From positions 3,734,501-3,798,500 of the forward strand of contig WARS01000026.1 of the NCBI GenBank assembly GCA_008933995.1: a stretch of DNA of 64,000 nucleotides. The letters are read 5' to 3'. How positions within the stretch are numbered: the stretch's first letter is position 1; each line of letters opens with the position of its first letter. The translations under genes were made by a program, and so were the position numbers. The notes beneath the pieces are model-generated. The model did no database searches, was not told where the DNA came from, and was given only the letters and a program-made list of their open reading frames with translations. This document shows, piece by piece, positions 1-10,112 of this stretch. This stretch comes from Datnioides undecimradiatus. Lineage: Eukaryota > Chordata > Actinopteri > Lobotiformes > Datnioididae.

Positions 1-249
1 AGGCTACTACTGCCTGTATCGGGGTCCCAGATGGGTGGGCCTTTTACCTTGTCTCCAGAGAAAAGCCAGCCCCTGCCTATAGCCATTAGAGGGTAGAGCG
101 GTCCATATTCTAGAAACAGACCATAGACAGAAAAACCTAAAACACAAAAATAAAATATATTCATAATATATCTTCAGATTTTGTTTCTCCTGCTTTGTTT
201 CTCCTCCTCTCACCATCAGATCCAGATCAGTCCTGAGGTCCAATAGTGA

Positions 250-414
250 TCAGCTGGCTGGGTGTCTGGCCTGACATTTGCTGTAGCTGTCATCATTATA
301 ATCACTGTAGCCAAGGTGCTATGTAACTATAACGAGAGACCAGAACCTGTAAGCTCCCTTCGTCATCAGAGGAATTCAAGCTTTACAGAAATCGTTGCTG
401 TTCCCTGCTCATAG
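250..414 (+). CDS. Possible last coding exon of a type I membrane protein (partial gene)
   Basis: An open stretch ends at a TAG at 412-414. It encodes a strongly hydrophobic segment (starting about TFAVAVIIIITV, 274-309) followed by a polar tail (AKVLCNYNERPEP, then SSLRHQRNSS, ending AVPCS). This looks like a membrane span plus a short cytoplasmic tail. Two AATAAA signals follow at 1071 and 1098, fitting a 3' UTR that ends near 1110. The frame has a TGA at 247-249, so the exon would have to start after it. The only close acceptor is the AG at 252-253, which lacks a good pyrimidine tract. The rest of the gene would lie left of the window. I do not recognise the protein. It could also be chance open sequence. 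Confidence 0.3.
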   Translation, partial: SAGWVSGLTFAVAVIIIITVAKVLCNYNERPEPVSSLRHQRNSSFTEIVAVPCS

Positions 415-567
415 TCTGTAAGGTAACCAGAGTAATAGCTGTGTTTCATCTACAGGTGTGGACAACACCCCTCTCATTCGCCTTATCAATTAACAAGCTA
501 TATTGGGGTGTAGAAAACAGAATACTAAAGGTAAATACATAAGTGGTTATACATTGGTATGAGACTT

Positions 568-628
568 TTATATATATATATATATATATATTAAAAAAAT
601 ATATAATATATAAATATATATATATCTA

Positions 629-696
<68 letters not shown>

Positions 697-760
697 TATA
701 AATATATATATATATATATAAAAAATATATCAAATGAGTTTATATATAGTTTATATATAA
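568..760. repeat. (TA)n microsatellite block
   Basis: Nearly uninterrupted TA dinucleotides broken only by short A or TC interruptions (for example near 625-634). It falls in the proposed 3' UTR of the partial plus-strand gene. The tract is self-complementary and likely to be length-variable. Confidence 0.95.
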
Positions 761-1070
761 GTCACATTTTCACCTAGTTCACTGTGGAACTGTCTTTTGT
801 CTTCATTGTGCATGAAACTGGTGTATTTATGTTGCATTAACTGAACCACCCTTGACCCACTCTTAAGTGATCTTCATTTATTAATTATGTGACTTCTACA
901 ACTAATTGGCACAAGAGATGATTTCAGTGTGTGTTGTATGGTGGATGAATACTCCAAGCACAAAATGTATTTTATTGTACTTATTAATTTTAAGATGCTT
1001 TTTGTAGACTAAAGGCTCATTTTTAAAAATCATGGACACATAAGTCTAATTTAATTCAGTGTTTGTGAAG

Positions 1071-1103
1071 AATAAAAACATAAAACTGCTTTGAGATAAT
1101 AAA
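1071..1103 (+). promoter_or_regulatory. Tandem polyadenylation signals
   Basis: AATAAA occurs at 1071-1076 and again at 1098-1103 on the plus strand. Together they support a plus-strand transcript ending near 1110, probably that of the partial membrane-protein exon at 250-414. Confidence 0.4.
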
Positions 1104-1119
1104 GACAGGTGAATACTTT

Positions 1120-2996
1120 TTGTGGACACTATGATGTTTTATTTTTCTGCTTTGTCCATATTATTAATTAGTAAATGAACGTGAAGCATTTTGTGTGTCT
1201 TCGTTCATAAACAGAAAGAAGACTCAAACTCAGTCCCTTGTGGATTCAGTCAGGAGGAATGAAACACAGAACCCGAGCAGCTTCATTGGTCCTCCTGTCA
1301 CCTTTGGAAAGGCTCCACCTGGACACGGTTCAGCAGTTTGGACAAGCATGGTTCTTACTGATCTCTCACGTGGACTTAAATGCACTGCAGGAATCTTTCA
1401 GACCAAACTTCAGGCTAGTGTTACTGCTGAGCTATAAAAGGCTTTTAAGTTTTGTATTATGGTGAGACATGAGCTATGACCTAGACTGGACAGACAGTAA
1501 AAACTATTCCCATTTCAACGTCTGTTTCTGTTGAGACTCAGCTTCAGATTCACTCTGACTTGGCTACTACCATGACCCCACATGTATGGGTTGAAAACTG
1601 CGCTACCTAAAAGGATTAAACTGGAAACTGTGACATGGGTTCCTCAGTTCTCTGCACTGTCACATTTTAAAAAATTGTTTTTGTATTTGCTACCACAGGC
1701 TCCATTAGTTAATTTATTGCTCGCTTCTCTCCCAGATCAGCCGATCCTTAAAGGATTAGAAAGATGTTTTTGTATTTTAAATCTAACCCTTCTATGCATC
1801 TTGTGTCATTTGCAATATGTACATCACTGCATTTAGGAGTGTAAAGAGAACCTGTAGTTGATTAAAATGCTGCTGTTGTTGGAGCTCCGTGGCTTTTGTT
1901 TGACAGGCTACAAACACTGCTGTGTGCATTGTAGGTTGATTTATAGCATTAACACTGCATAAGATGAAAAAGCTGCTAACATTATACATAAAATGGCTCC
2001 TTATTTTTATGCCCTGAATTATTGTAAGAATTCAGTTTTGAACAGCTTCTATTCATAAATTACTTGAAGCTTAAAATGTTTACATATACAAGCTCTTTAA
2101 TAGTTTCTTTTCTGAAACAGCAATACAAAACATCAATCACAACATCAAACGACAAAGGTTGTATGAGGCTGATATAACAAAAGTTTGATATCTCTGAATT
2201 GAGTTGCCTGAAACAAAGCTTAAACATGTATTACAGTTTGTATAAACAGTGCAATTTATTTTTACCCCAAGATAAAACTTTCCCTATAATTAGTCCTAAA
2301 AACCCAATGAGGCACTTTGCATTATAGCTGGTCTGAAAAGTGTCCCAACTGTACTTTAATATAACTATTTCTGATGAGTGTCAAAAGGAAGCACCATTGT
2401 ACTCTATGGTTATACCACAAACTACAAAGATTTAGTGAATTGTTATATCAACAACACATAGAGTCACAGACTGTTAGACACCCTTATTACCAAGTGCTCA
2501 GGGTAAGAGGGGTAAAAAGGGTAAAACATTTTAGGACACTAAATACATCTGTAGCAATACACTGACACTGAACTGCAGTCTTTTTGGTGCCAACAAAATT
2601 AAAGATATCCTTAAAATCTGGTGAAATGAGAAATTTCTTAATGACATCTCAAATTAAAACAAAGTACCTCTAATTAGCTGATGTGTGTTGATGTGACATT
2701 TTAGGATGTTATCAATCTATCTGTATGGACAGATTTAGAAAAAAACCCCAGTTTGTGATTTTCGAAATCTGTACTTTGAGTAATATATAGTTTAAAAGTG
2801 GCATCCTTATCTTAAGTAGTAGTGGTGCTGAACTGGGCACTTCTGTATGTCACATATAAGCAGAAGCAAGCAAATAAACCACAATTACAACTATTTCAGC
2901 ATGTCTAAAATAAAGGCATTAACCAAAATACATTCTTTGAATTAAAATGCATAATAAAGTACAAAGCCTTGTAAACTGAGCATGACTTTAAAACAA
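1120..2996. other. Spacer and likely emd 3' UTR; no gene seen
   Basis: AT-rich sequence with only short overlapping reading frames, no plausible splice-linked exons and no recognised repeat. The right-hand part is probably emd 3' UTR. A minus-strand AATAAA (TTTATT at 2255-2260) is one candidate end for that transcript. Frames near 1195-1465 do not resemble a known protein. Confidence 0.5.
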
Positions 2997-4700
2997 TCAT
3001 TCTATCCCTTTGAGAGGTACATTTGTCTCCATAGTGGAAAAAACTAGGTAGAGGAAGGCAGCAACGACCAGGAAGAACACAAACTGAACCCACAGTGGGA
3101 TGAGACGGGATGACTTGGCTGGCTTTGGATCATCTTGACCAGGCTTCATGGGTGTTGATTTCAGGTAGGAGCTTCTGTAAGTGGACGGCGTGTCATACAT
3201 GTAGGGCCTGAAAAAGCAGCCGTTACTGTAAAGTACATAACTGCACTGACCAAATGGTGCCTTGTTTTGACCGGTGAGACCGGCTTGTTAACCAGGAGTT
3301 AATTATATTGTATATGCTATAGTTGCAGTGTTGCTCTATTTTGGACTAGTCAATGTAATTTTGACTGGTTGTTAATTGAAATTTGAATCTATTGGTTCGG
3401 CAAAATAAGCTGTATGAAGTTTTCACATTGGATTCTAACAAACCTTGTGCTGGCACTTATAGACTGAACTCATTTAGTAGTGTTGGAGAAAGTAAAAGCA
3501 GCAAAACGGTAGTATAAAAAAATACTCCATTACAGGTAAGAGTTGTGGACTGAAGATACCGCTCAGATAAAATCAAAAAAAGATCATAAACTCATCAAAG
3601 CTAATCACAGGGTTTGCATGTAAACTCTTTAAAGTAACCAGTAACCGTAACTGTCAAATACATGCAGCAAAGTAAAGAGCTTTGGTCTGGGAATAAGTGA
3701 TTGATATTTTAAATGTAATGTAAGGACGATTGCAACGAGAGTTCGTTATATTCCAGCCAAACAAGATCACATTATGCTGTCTAAAGCCATCACAGACTGA
3801 GTTTAGTGTTTTTCGGTCAGGAGTCTGATGTGACATTCCTGCGCTGGTGTACTGGTACTGATGTGTTTTATATCAACCAGAGCAGGCTACAGCAACTCAG
3901 AGTGTGATGGAAGCTATGGCATCATGAGCACACTGAGTTTGCGTAATCATTCTCACTGCTACTGGGGGGAGACAGAAGTCCAGGAGTCAAACAGGCGATA
4001 CAAAAGTGTTAAAAAGTGACCTCTCACTACACTTCTTAACTTACTCATGATGTATTTCCCTCTCAGTCCACTCTGGTCTTGACCTCATGTAAGGCCCACT
4101 ACAAAAGACAAGAAACAAAGTTGTTAATAATTAGACTGTTTAATTTAAAAAAAGAGCAACAAATGGTTGTCGTTAATGACAATGTTAGTAAGAGAACTGA
4201 CCTGTCTCCAGCACCTTCACTCCTCACCTGCAAAATAAGAAGCCGATAAGAAAACAAATAATATATAATATATAAATAATATGTAATAAATACAGTAAAG
4301 GCAAATATGTCATTCTGGCCTTTATAAATGCAACTTCCTGAGTTATTCTGTTGTTCAAATCAGGCACCAAAACCTCTCAGAAAATGGCCACTAAAACTAC
4401 AAGGTAACATGTCCATGGTACATATTTTTACTCCAGCACCCACAACCACACAGAAAACTTTAACTTTAATGACAATAATAGAGATGCAGCAATATGGCAT
4501 TCAGGGCCAAAATTATAGGTTCTTGGATTAACCTGTTAAATTTGCCACTGTGGGTAATAATAACATTTGACAAATGATTGTGTGTTCGTGATTAAATATT
4601 TGTCTGTATTTTCTTAGTGCCTTAAGACAGCAATGCAATAAATAGAAATTTAAGAAATGACTTTGTATAACCTTCCATGTCATGTAGTCATGCACGCATG

Positions 4701-4731
<31 letters not shown>

Positions 4732-5842
4732 CTGCATGGCTTTGTTGCATGACGACAACAAGATTTCAGACATTGTAGTAAATACCATGCTCACATGTGT
4801 TTATGCCACTCTCACATGATGAAACTTGACATGTTCATTTACAGATATGAGTGTAATTATTGGCTGAAATTACCTTTCCTTCATTTTTCCTTCATGTATC
4901 TGCTATATTTGAATCAAACAGAAGGCACCTTGTTGAGGCCAGGTAGTCTTTAGATATCTGTTTACACCCGGGTCATACTACAGACCCCAAGAGGCAGACA
5001 AACAAACAGCATGGGCAGAGGTACTTACAGGTGTCCTGTAAACATAGGTGACCTCCTCTTCTGAAATGGAAAAAAACATATGTATAAATGTCAAGGCAAG
5101 GGTACACTAATATGCTATAAGATTAAAACATAAATGTAGTTTAAAAGACATTTCCTGTCTTGAAACAGACTCAAAAGACTTTACACATGAATAAGCGCTG
5201 CAGTGTTAATCAGTGTGTGAAGACATGGGTGTGGCATCTTCTGCCCTGGAGAGAAGATTTCTAAAGTATGACAAAATATTTGATCCATTGTAGGAAGTGT
5301 GGGAATGTAATTCTTTGGAGTAAAAGTAAACTAGTACCTGTAAACTAATGAATATTAAATTGTTTACATATGATCAGAGTTCTTGCTCACTTGTGGATTT
5401 ATTCTAAGTTGTTTATATGTTGTATCTGTGTCTCCGCTGTACATGTATATATACGTCAAAGAAGCAGTAGTAATGTATCAGTGTTGTTACCCTCCTCTCT
5501 GTAGAAAGTTTTATCAGGTGATGGTTTCGCTTTGGTCCTCTTGGTCATGGCCTCTCTCAGCTTCTTCTCATACAGACTTCTGGTGGAGTCTGAGTCCAGA
5601 AATCCACACACAACGTTTAATAAACACACAATAAAATGAAAACAACACAATATAGACGGACGCTACACGGCCAAAGTAACTTCACTCTGGAGGCCTGGGA
5701 AGTAAGCTGGTATGAACGTTGATTCAAAAACGGGCGCAAAGTGCAGGGAGAGCCACTCACCGACCACAGGCCCGTGTTTGATCCCGTATTCATCCAGCAT
5801 GTCGCTGATCTCCTGCGCAGACTTACTGCTAAGCGACGACAT
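2997..5842 (-). CDS. emd: Emerin-like inner nuclear membrane LEM-domain protein
   Basis: Coding exons in transcript order: 5842-5761, 5589-5491, 5060-5029, 4227-4202, 4098-4045, 3207-2997. Joined in phase they give 167 residues. Residues 1-45 form a LEM domain (GIKHGPVV, then STRSLYEKKL), the fold that binds the chromatin protein BAF. Residues 133-154 (IPLWVQFVFFLVVAAF) are one C-terminal membrane span, matching the emerin tail that begins VPLW. Emerin sits in the inner nuclear membrane and links lamins and chromatin. This copy is short: human emerin is 254 residues, and most of the serine-rich middle is absent. The start ATG follows ACC and gives a complete LEM fold. LEMD1 is the main alternative, but the HGPVV and IPLW motifs and the neighbouring DNASE1L1-type gene favour emerin. 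Confidence 0.85.
4705..4731. repeat. (CA)n microsatellite in an emd intron
   Basis: About 13 CA units preceded by imperfect CACG and TGCA repeats. It lies inside the emd intron between 4228 and 5028 and does not affect a splice site. Confidence 0.95.
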
Positions 5843-6756
5843 GGTTATAACTCGATTAACTCGTTCAGCTTTCTTTGTTGTGTTGTGTTTGTACCCTCTG
5901 TTTTCGCTCAAGTCGTGGTTTCAGTTCCCTACTAAAAGACAACAATCTAAGACTCCTCCCCTCCGAGAATGACCGCGGGCTCGTTTTGTAACACGGGAGG
6001 TATCAGCGAATCCCCGTACAGGCGAGCGGCTGATTCTGAAGAGTCGTCTGGGCATAACCCCGCCCGCGTCCGTTTAACCAACTCATAGAAACATTCGCAC
6101 CTTCAGTCAACCCCGGCATTGACATAATTTCCGTTTCCGTTTTTACAAATTCGCTTTTTACGGTTTCTTTCTTCTACCCTTGTCCCTTTCCAGAAATGTG
6201 GCAGCGCCACCAGCAGGCCAATGCATTAATTAATTAAATTAATATTTCTTACTACTATCACGATGGTAATGGTCACGTTTATACTTAAATATGTACTGTA
6301 AATGTAAAAATCATCCAGTACAAGTAAGCATCCAGTGTTCAAATTCAGCGAACGTGGTATTATAAGAAAAGGTTTTACTATAGCTGAAGGTTACTATAGC
6401 TGAAATATTGTGCTCAGACTATTGCATGGGTTATGAATGTATTTTTTAATTGTAATTTTCATCTTCAAAGTCACCAGTGGCTACTTTCAGGTGATAAATA
6501 TAAATAGAAAATAGAGAATAACAGTACAGTTTTTCTCTTTGTGATTAAGACCAGAATCAGAAAATGACAGACAATATTAAAGTAAAATAAAAAGGAAATG
6601 TAAAAGTTTCTAAAAATTGCATTTGAATAAAGTGCATTAGTAAAAGTACTGAGTAGTGAACACCACTGTTTAATTAAAAACATAGTTCTGAAAGTGGAAA
6701 CATGGTTTATCTGTTCAAACAAATTGTTTACAAATCATTGTAAACAAAGATATATC
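5843..6756. other. emd promoter region and spacer
   Basis: The emd 5' side is relatively rich in CpG from about 5940 to 6080 and includes a GC box (CCCCGCCC, about 6058-6065). Beyond 6190 the sequence turns AT-rich and lies between emd and the acidic protein's 3' end. No exon-like sequence was found. No TATA box is obvious near the emd start. Confidence 0.5.
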
Positions 6757-6762
6757 TTTATT
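6757..6762 (-). promoter_or_regulatory. Polyadenylation signal of the acidic membrane protein gene
   Basis: AATAAA on the minus strand (TTTATT on plus), 113 bases beyond the TAG stop at 6875-6877. It is the first canonical signal after that stop. Confidence 0.6.
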
Positions 6763-6874
6763 AAGCACAGAGTTACATATTACAGATAACAGCACACAAG
6801 TTTGAATGTAAAACATATTACATCACATCTTTACAAGAATAAAAAACACGTTTTACCAAAACTTATATTTTGCC

Positions 6875-9484
6875 CTAAAAGAACGACACTTGGCCGAACC
6901 AGCCTGCTTGGTCTGTGGCCAACCAGAACATCAGCAGTCCCATCAATATCACCAAACCCATCTTCAGTGTCAGCATCAGTATGTACAGACACTGTAAGAG
7001 CAAAAAGACAGGGCAAAGGTAAAATTAACCAAACAATTAGATGGGAAATAAACAAAAATGTTGAGTAAAAGCCAGCGAATACACACTCTGTGCTTTCTGC
7101 TGCTCTTTTGTGTGCTGCAACGATCCAGCTCCTTCTCTACTGGCTGAGCATTTGGGGGATCACAAGCAGGTTTCATTTGCGTGCTATCGTCAGATTCCCT
7201 TAAGTCCTATGCAGAGGCAAAGCAGTCAATCTAGCATATGTGTTCATTAGCATGTATTTGTGTTTCCATGTGCGCTCACGTGTGTCAACATGCAAACCTC
7301 AGATGTTTCTCCAGAGCTCAGGTCTTCCTCTCCTTCTGTGGAACTGCTGAATGAATCTCTGTCACTGCTGAGGAAGGAGGAAGCAGACATAGTTTTTTGT
7401 TTGGATTTGTCAGAGCTCAGGTTGTGGTAATTGTTCAAAAAGTTACACAGTTTTGCTTACCTGTCAGTTTCATAGCGAATGAGTTGAGACAATGGATCTG
7501 GACAAAATTTAACTTTTGTCTGCCTTCCTATAAAAAAGCACAAATTGAAACTGTGTAATACACACAATACTTTGAAAACTTTGTTAATAAAAAGACAATT
7601 CCCTCTTCATCTGAACTCACCTTCTCTTCCATATTCTTCATCACTATCATCATAAAACTCATAGAAAGCCTTGATTCTCTCTTGCTCCTGTTTCCAGTTC
7701 CTATCTTCTTTGTGCTCATCATCTCCCAGCTGTCCCAGCACAGTGGTCTCAAAGGCTTTGAGTTCATTTTTGAACAAGAAGCTGTCATCCAGAGATCCCT
7801 GGTTAGAAGGGCTTGTCGTTTTTGCATCCCCTCTCTGTACCGGTGAGTAGGTGTTGAAGTCTCCTGCAGTTTCATCTGAAAGTAATGTTTCCACTTCGTC
7901 TGCATGCACTGTGGTTAACAGATCTTCAGACTGATGGGTATCAGCCATGAACACGTCTACGTTCCAATTTATGTTGACATCTGACAGATCCTCTTGGCTG
8001 TAGTCATCAGGTGTGGTCCGCCTAGCAAAAGCAGCACTGTTCCCACTGTGAGGCTCCTCCAGTTGTGTGTTGTATTCAGAATCTTGGAGGCACACATTGT
8101 CTAAGAGTTCCTTGTCACTTGTCTTATCATGGACGTCACTATCACTGGAACTGTTAGAATCACTCTCACCTATCACACCTTCATTGTCACACCCTGTCAA
8201 AACTGCATCATCCGACATGTGCTCGACAATCTCTATTTTCTCACTGTCTTTTTTTTTTCCATTCAGAGTCCTGAACTTATCCGCATCCACCTCTAAGTCT
8301 ATGCTGTACAGGTACTCGTCTCCCTCCTCATCCCTGTCCTCTGCTCTTCCTATCCATGTTACATCTGTCACAGCTCTTTCCAGAACGGTCTTCTGCTGTT
8401 CAACAGACTGGTGATTACTTTCCTGACTTTTCTCTCCATCTTGTACGTACTCGCATGAAGAAAAGTCTGAGGGATAATCTGCAAAGCTCTCACCTGCCTC
8501 TTGGTGCTCATCCCCTGAGAAATCCCATATTTTCTCCACATTTTCTTCACTGTGAGCTTCATTAATAAAATCCTGAAGATTTTGTACTGATATTTCTGGA
8601 AACTCCAAACCGGCTGTTGCTGGACTATTTCTACATGGATTTTCAACCTCATGCTCAATGCACAGAGCACTAACATTTTCTTCTTGTTCAGTTTTCATGC
8701 CCTCACACTCAGAATCACTCGAGCCCACTTGCTTTTCTTCCTCCTTCTCCTGCTTATCCTCTTCAATCCTGCCACCTTTTATCATCATTTTACTGCCACT
8801 TTCAGGGACTTTCTCAAAATAGGACACTTCCCCATCACTCTCTCTGTCACCTTGCTCCTTGTTTCTAACTTGAGGTTTCTTGGCACCCTCTGGGGTCAGA
8901 AGTTGTCCCTCAGCAAAGATCCTGTCCTCTTTATTACCAGCGCAAAGCTCGTCGCTGCAGTGGACTGACATCAACAAATCCCCTGGTTCCTCTGCTGGTC
9001 CCATGTCCTCTTGCTCATTCTCTTCACCTTCTCCAGAGACAGAACCTTCCTGTTCAGAGTCTCCCTCTGAGCTTGTGTAATCCTCCTCTGGTGTTCTGTC
9101 AGTGGTCACAACCCCTACATGTGGAAAGTCCTCCTCATCAGACTGTTCTATCTCAACATCTTCAGCCATGTTTATATCTTTAGTTTCCACGTAAGACAAG
9201 ACTGCAAATTGACCACTTGCTTCCTGTTGCAAAGACTCGTCTTCCTTTGTTAAGTTTTCATGAGAGATCCCTGTTTTGTCCTCCATAAGATTTCCATCAA
9301 AATTTAAATTCTCAAATTCCAAATCTTCATCAAGGAATGATGAGACAGATGATTCTGTAACATTATCATTTGAAGATTAAATACTTTTCAAAATAATTTA
9401 AAACGAGTAATAAATACCCTGTACAAAGAGAAATTTCTTACCTGAAAATGCATCACTAAGTAGATCGGCAAGCCTTTGTTCCAT
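6875..9484 (-). CDS. Unidentified highly acidic protein with C-terminal membrane anchor
   Basis: Coding exons in transcript order: 9484-9442, 9354-7621 (1,734 bases), 7527-7461, 7364-7298, 7206-7087, 6991-6875. Joined in phase they give 715 residues. The first 600 residues are dominated by Glu, Asp and Ser and look disordered. After the acidic stretch YDDSDEEYG comes KVKF (residues 597-600), which fits the RVxF motif used to dock protein phosphatase 1. A Ser/Asp/Glu segment and a Lys/Arg-rich stretch (QKSSRKHR) follow. The last exon encodes one hydrophobic span (about 680-701, CLYILMLTLKMG onward) and a 14-residue tail ending GQVSFF. This is a tail-anchored or type II layout with a large acidic domain facing the cytosol. 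I do not recognise the family. The gene model is firm. The exon 5 donor (GTGTGT) is weak. Confidence 0.8.
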
Positions 9485-10024
9485 CTTTGCAAGCAGCGAA
9501 AACACTGTTAAAACAAAGTTAAGTTAAGACAAACATGAATGCATTACCACAGAGGATCTCTCTGATCAGAAAGGAAGAGAGCACGAAGTGACTCTCATCT
9601 GTTGTCGCTGCAAGTGTCTTCCTGTTGAGCAAACGATGCATAAATAATACACTTAAACTAATATAATTGGATAAATAATTGACAGCAAATGTCTACGCCA
9701 TGTAAGCTTACCGTAAAACTGAAGATAATCAAATGGTTTTTTAAAGAGTCTCTCTGTAAGCGGGAATCACAAGACAAGAAATGTTTTCTGTTGTTCTGCT
9801 GCAGAAACATACCTTCATGAGCTCATGAAATGATGTCAGCTTTGATGTGGTTTTGGGTTCAGATGCACAATAAAAACTTGCGCAGTCGAACACGCAGCTG
9901 CTTCATGCTGAAACAACTCAGGTTTATTGGTGTCTTAAATGACCAAGATGGGTACAGTGTCTGAAATGAGTTAGAGTCAATACAAAAGAACACTTGATCT
10001 CAGTAAATATCCTGGCTGGGTAGT
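9485..10024. other. Spacer: 5' UTR/promoter of the acidic protein gene
   Basis: This holds the 5' side of the acidic protein gene and the sequence beyond the DNase 3' end. There is no credible exon. Plus-strand AATAAA near 9869 has no plus-strand gene to serve. Confidence 0.4.
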
Positions 10025-10034
10025 TTTATTTATT
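10025..10034 (-). promoter_or_regulatory. Polyadenylation signals of the DNase gene
   Basis: Two overlapping minus-strand AATAAA copies (AATAAATAAA) lie 79-88 bases past the stop codon at 10113-10115. This position is typical for a short 3' UTR. Confidence 0.7.
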
Positions 10035-10112
10035 GTAACAGCATAAAATCAAGTACAACTACAGTTAAAATTGAGATATGCTGTTTTGTTGATAGTTGTC
10101 CTGAGGGGGTCT

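Noticed and set aside
1195-1465. Two overlapping short frames on the plus strand
   Set aside because: No similarity to a known family, no conserved splice sites, and they lie beyond the polyadenylation signals of the only candidate gene there.
8067-8968. Several plus-strand frames rich in Ser and Leu
   Set aside because: They are antisense to the long acidic exon. Glu/Asp-rich coding sequence gives long Ser/Leu/Phe-rich frames on the other strand.
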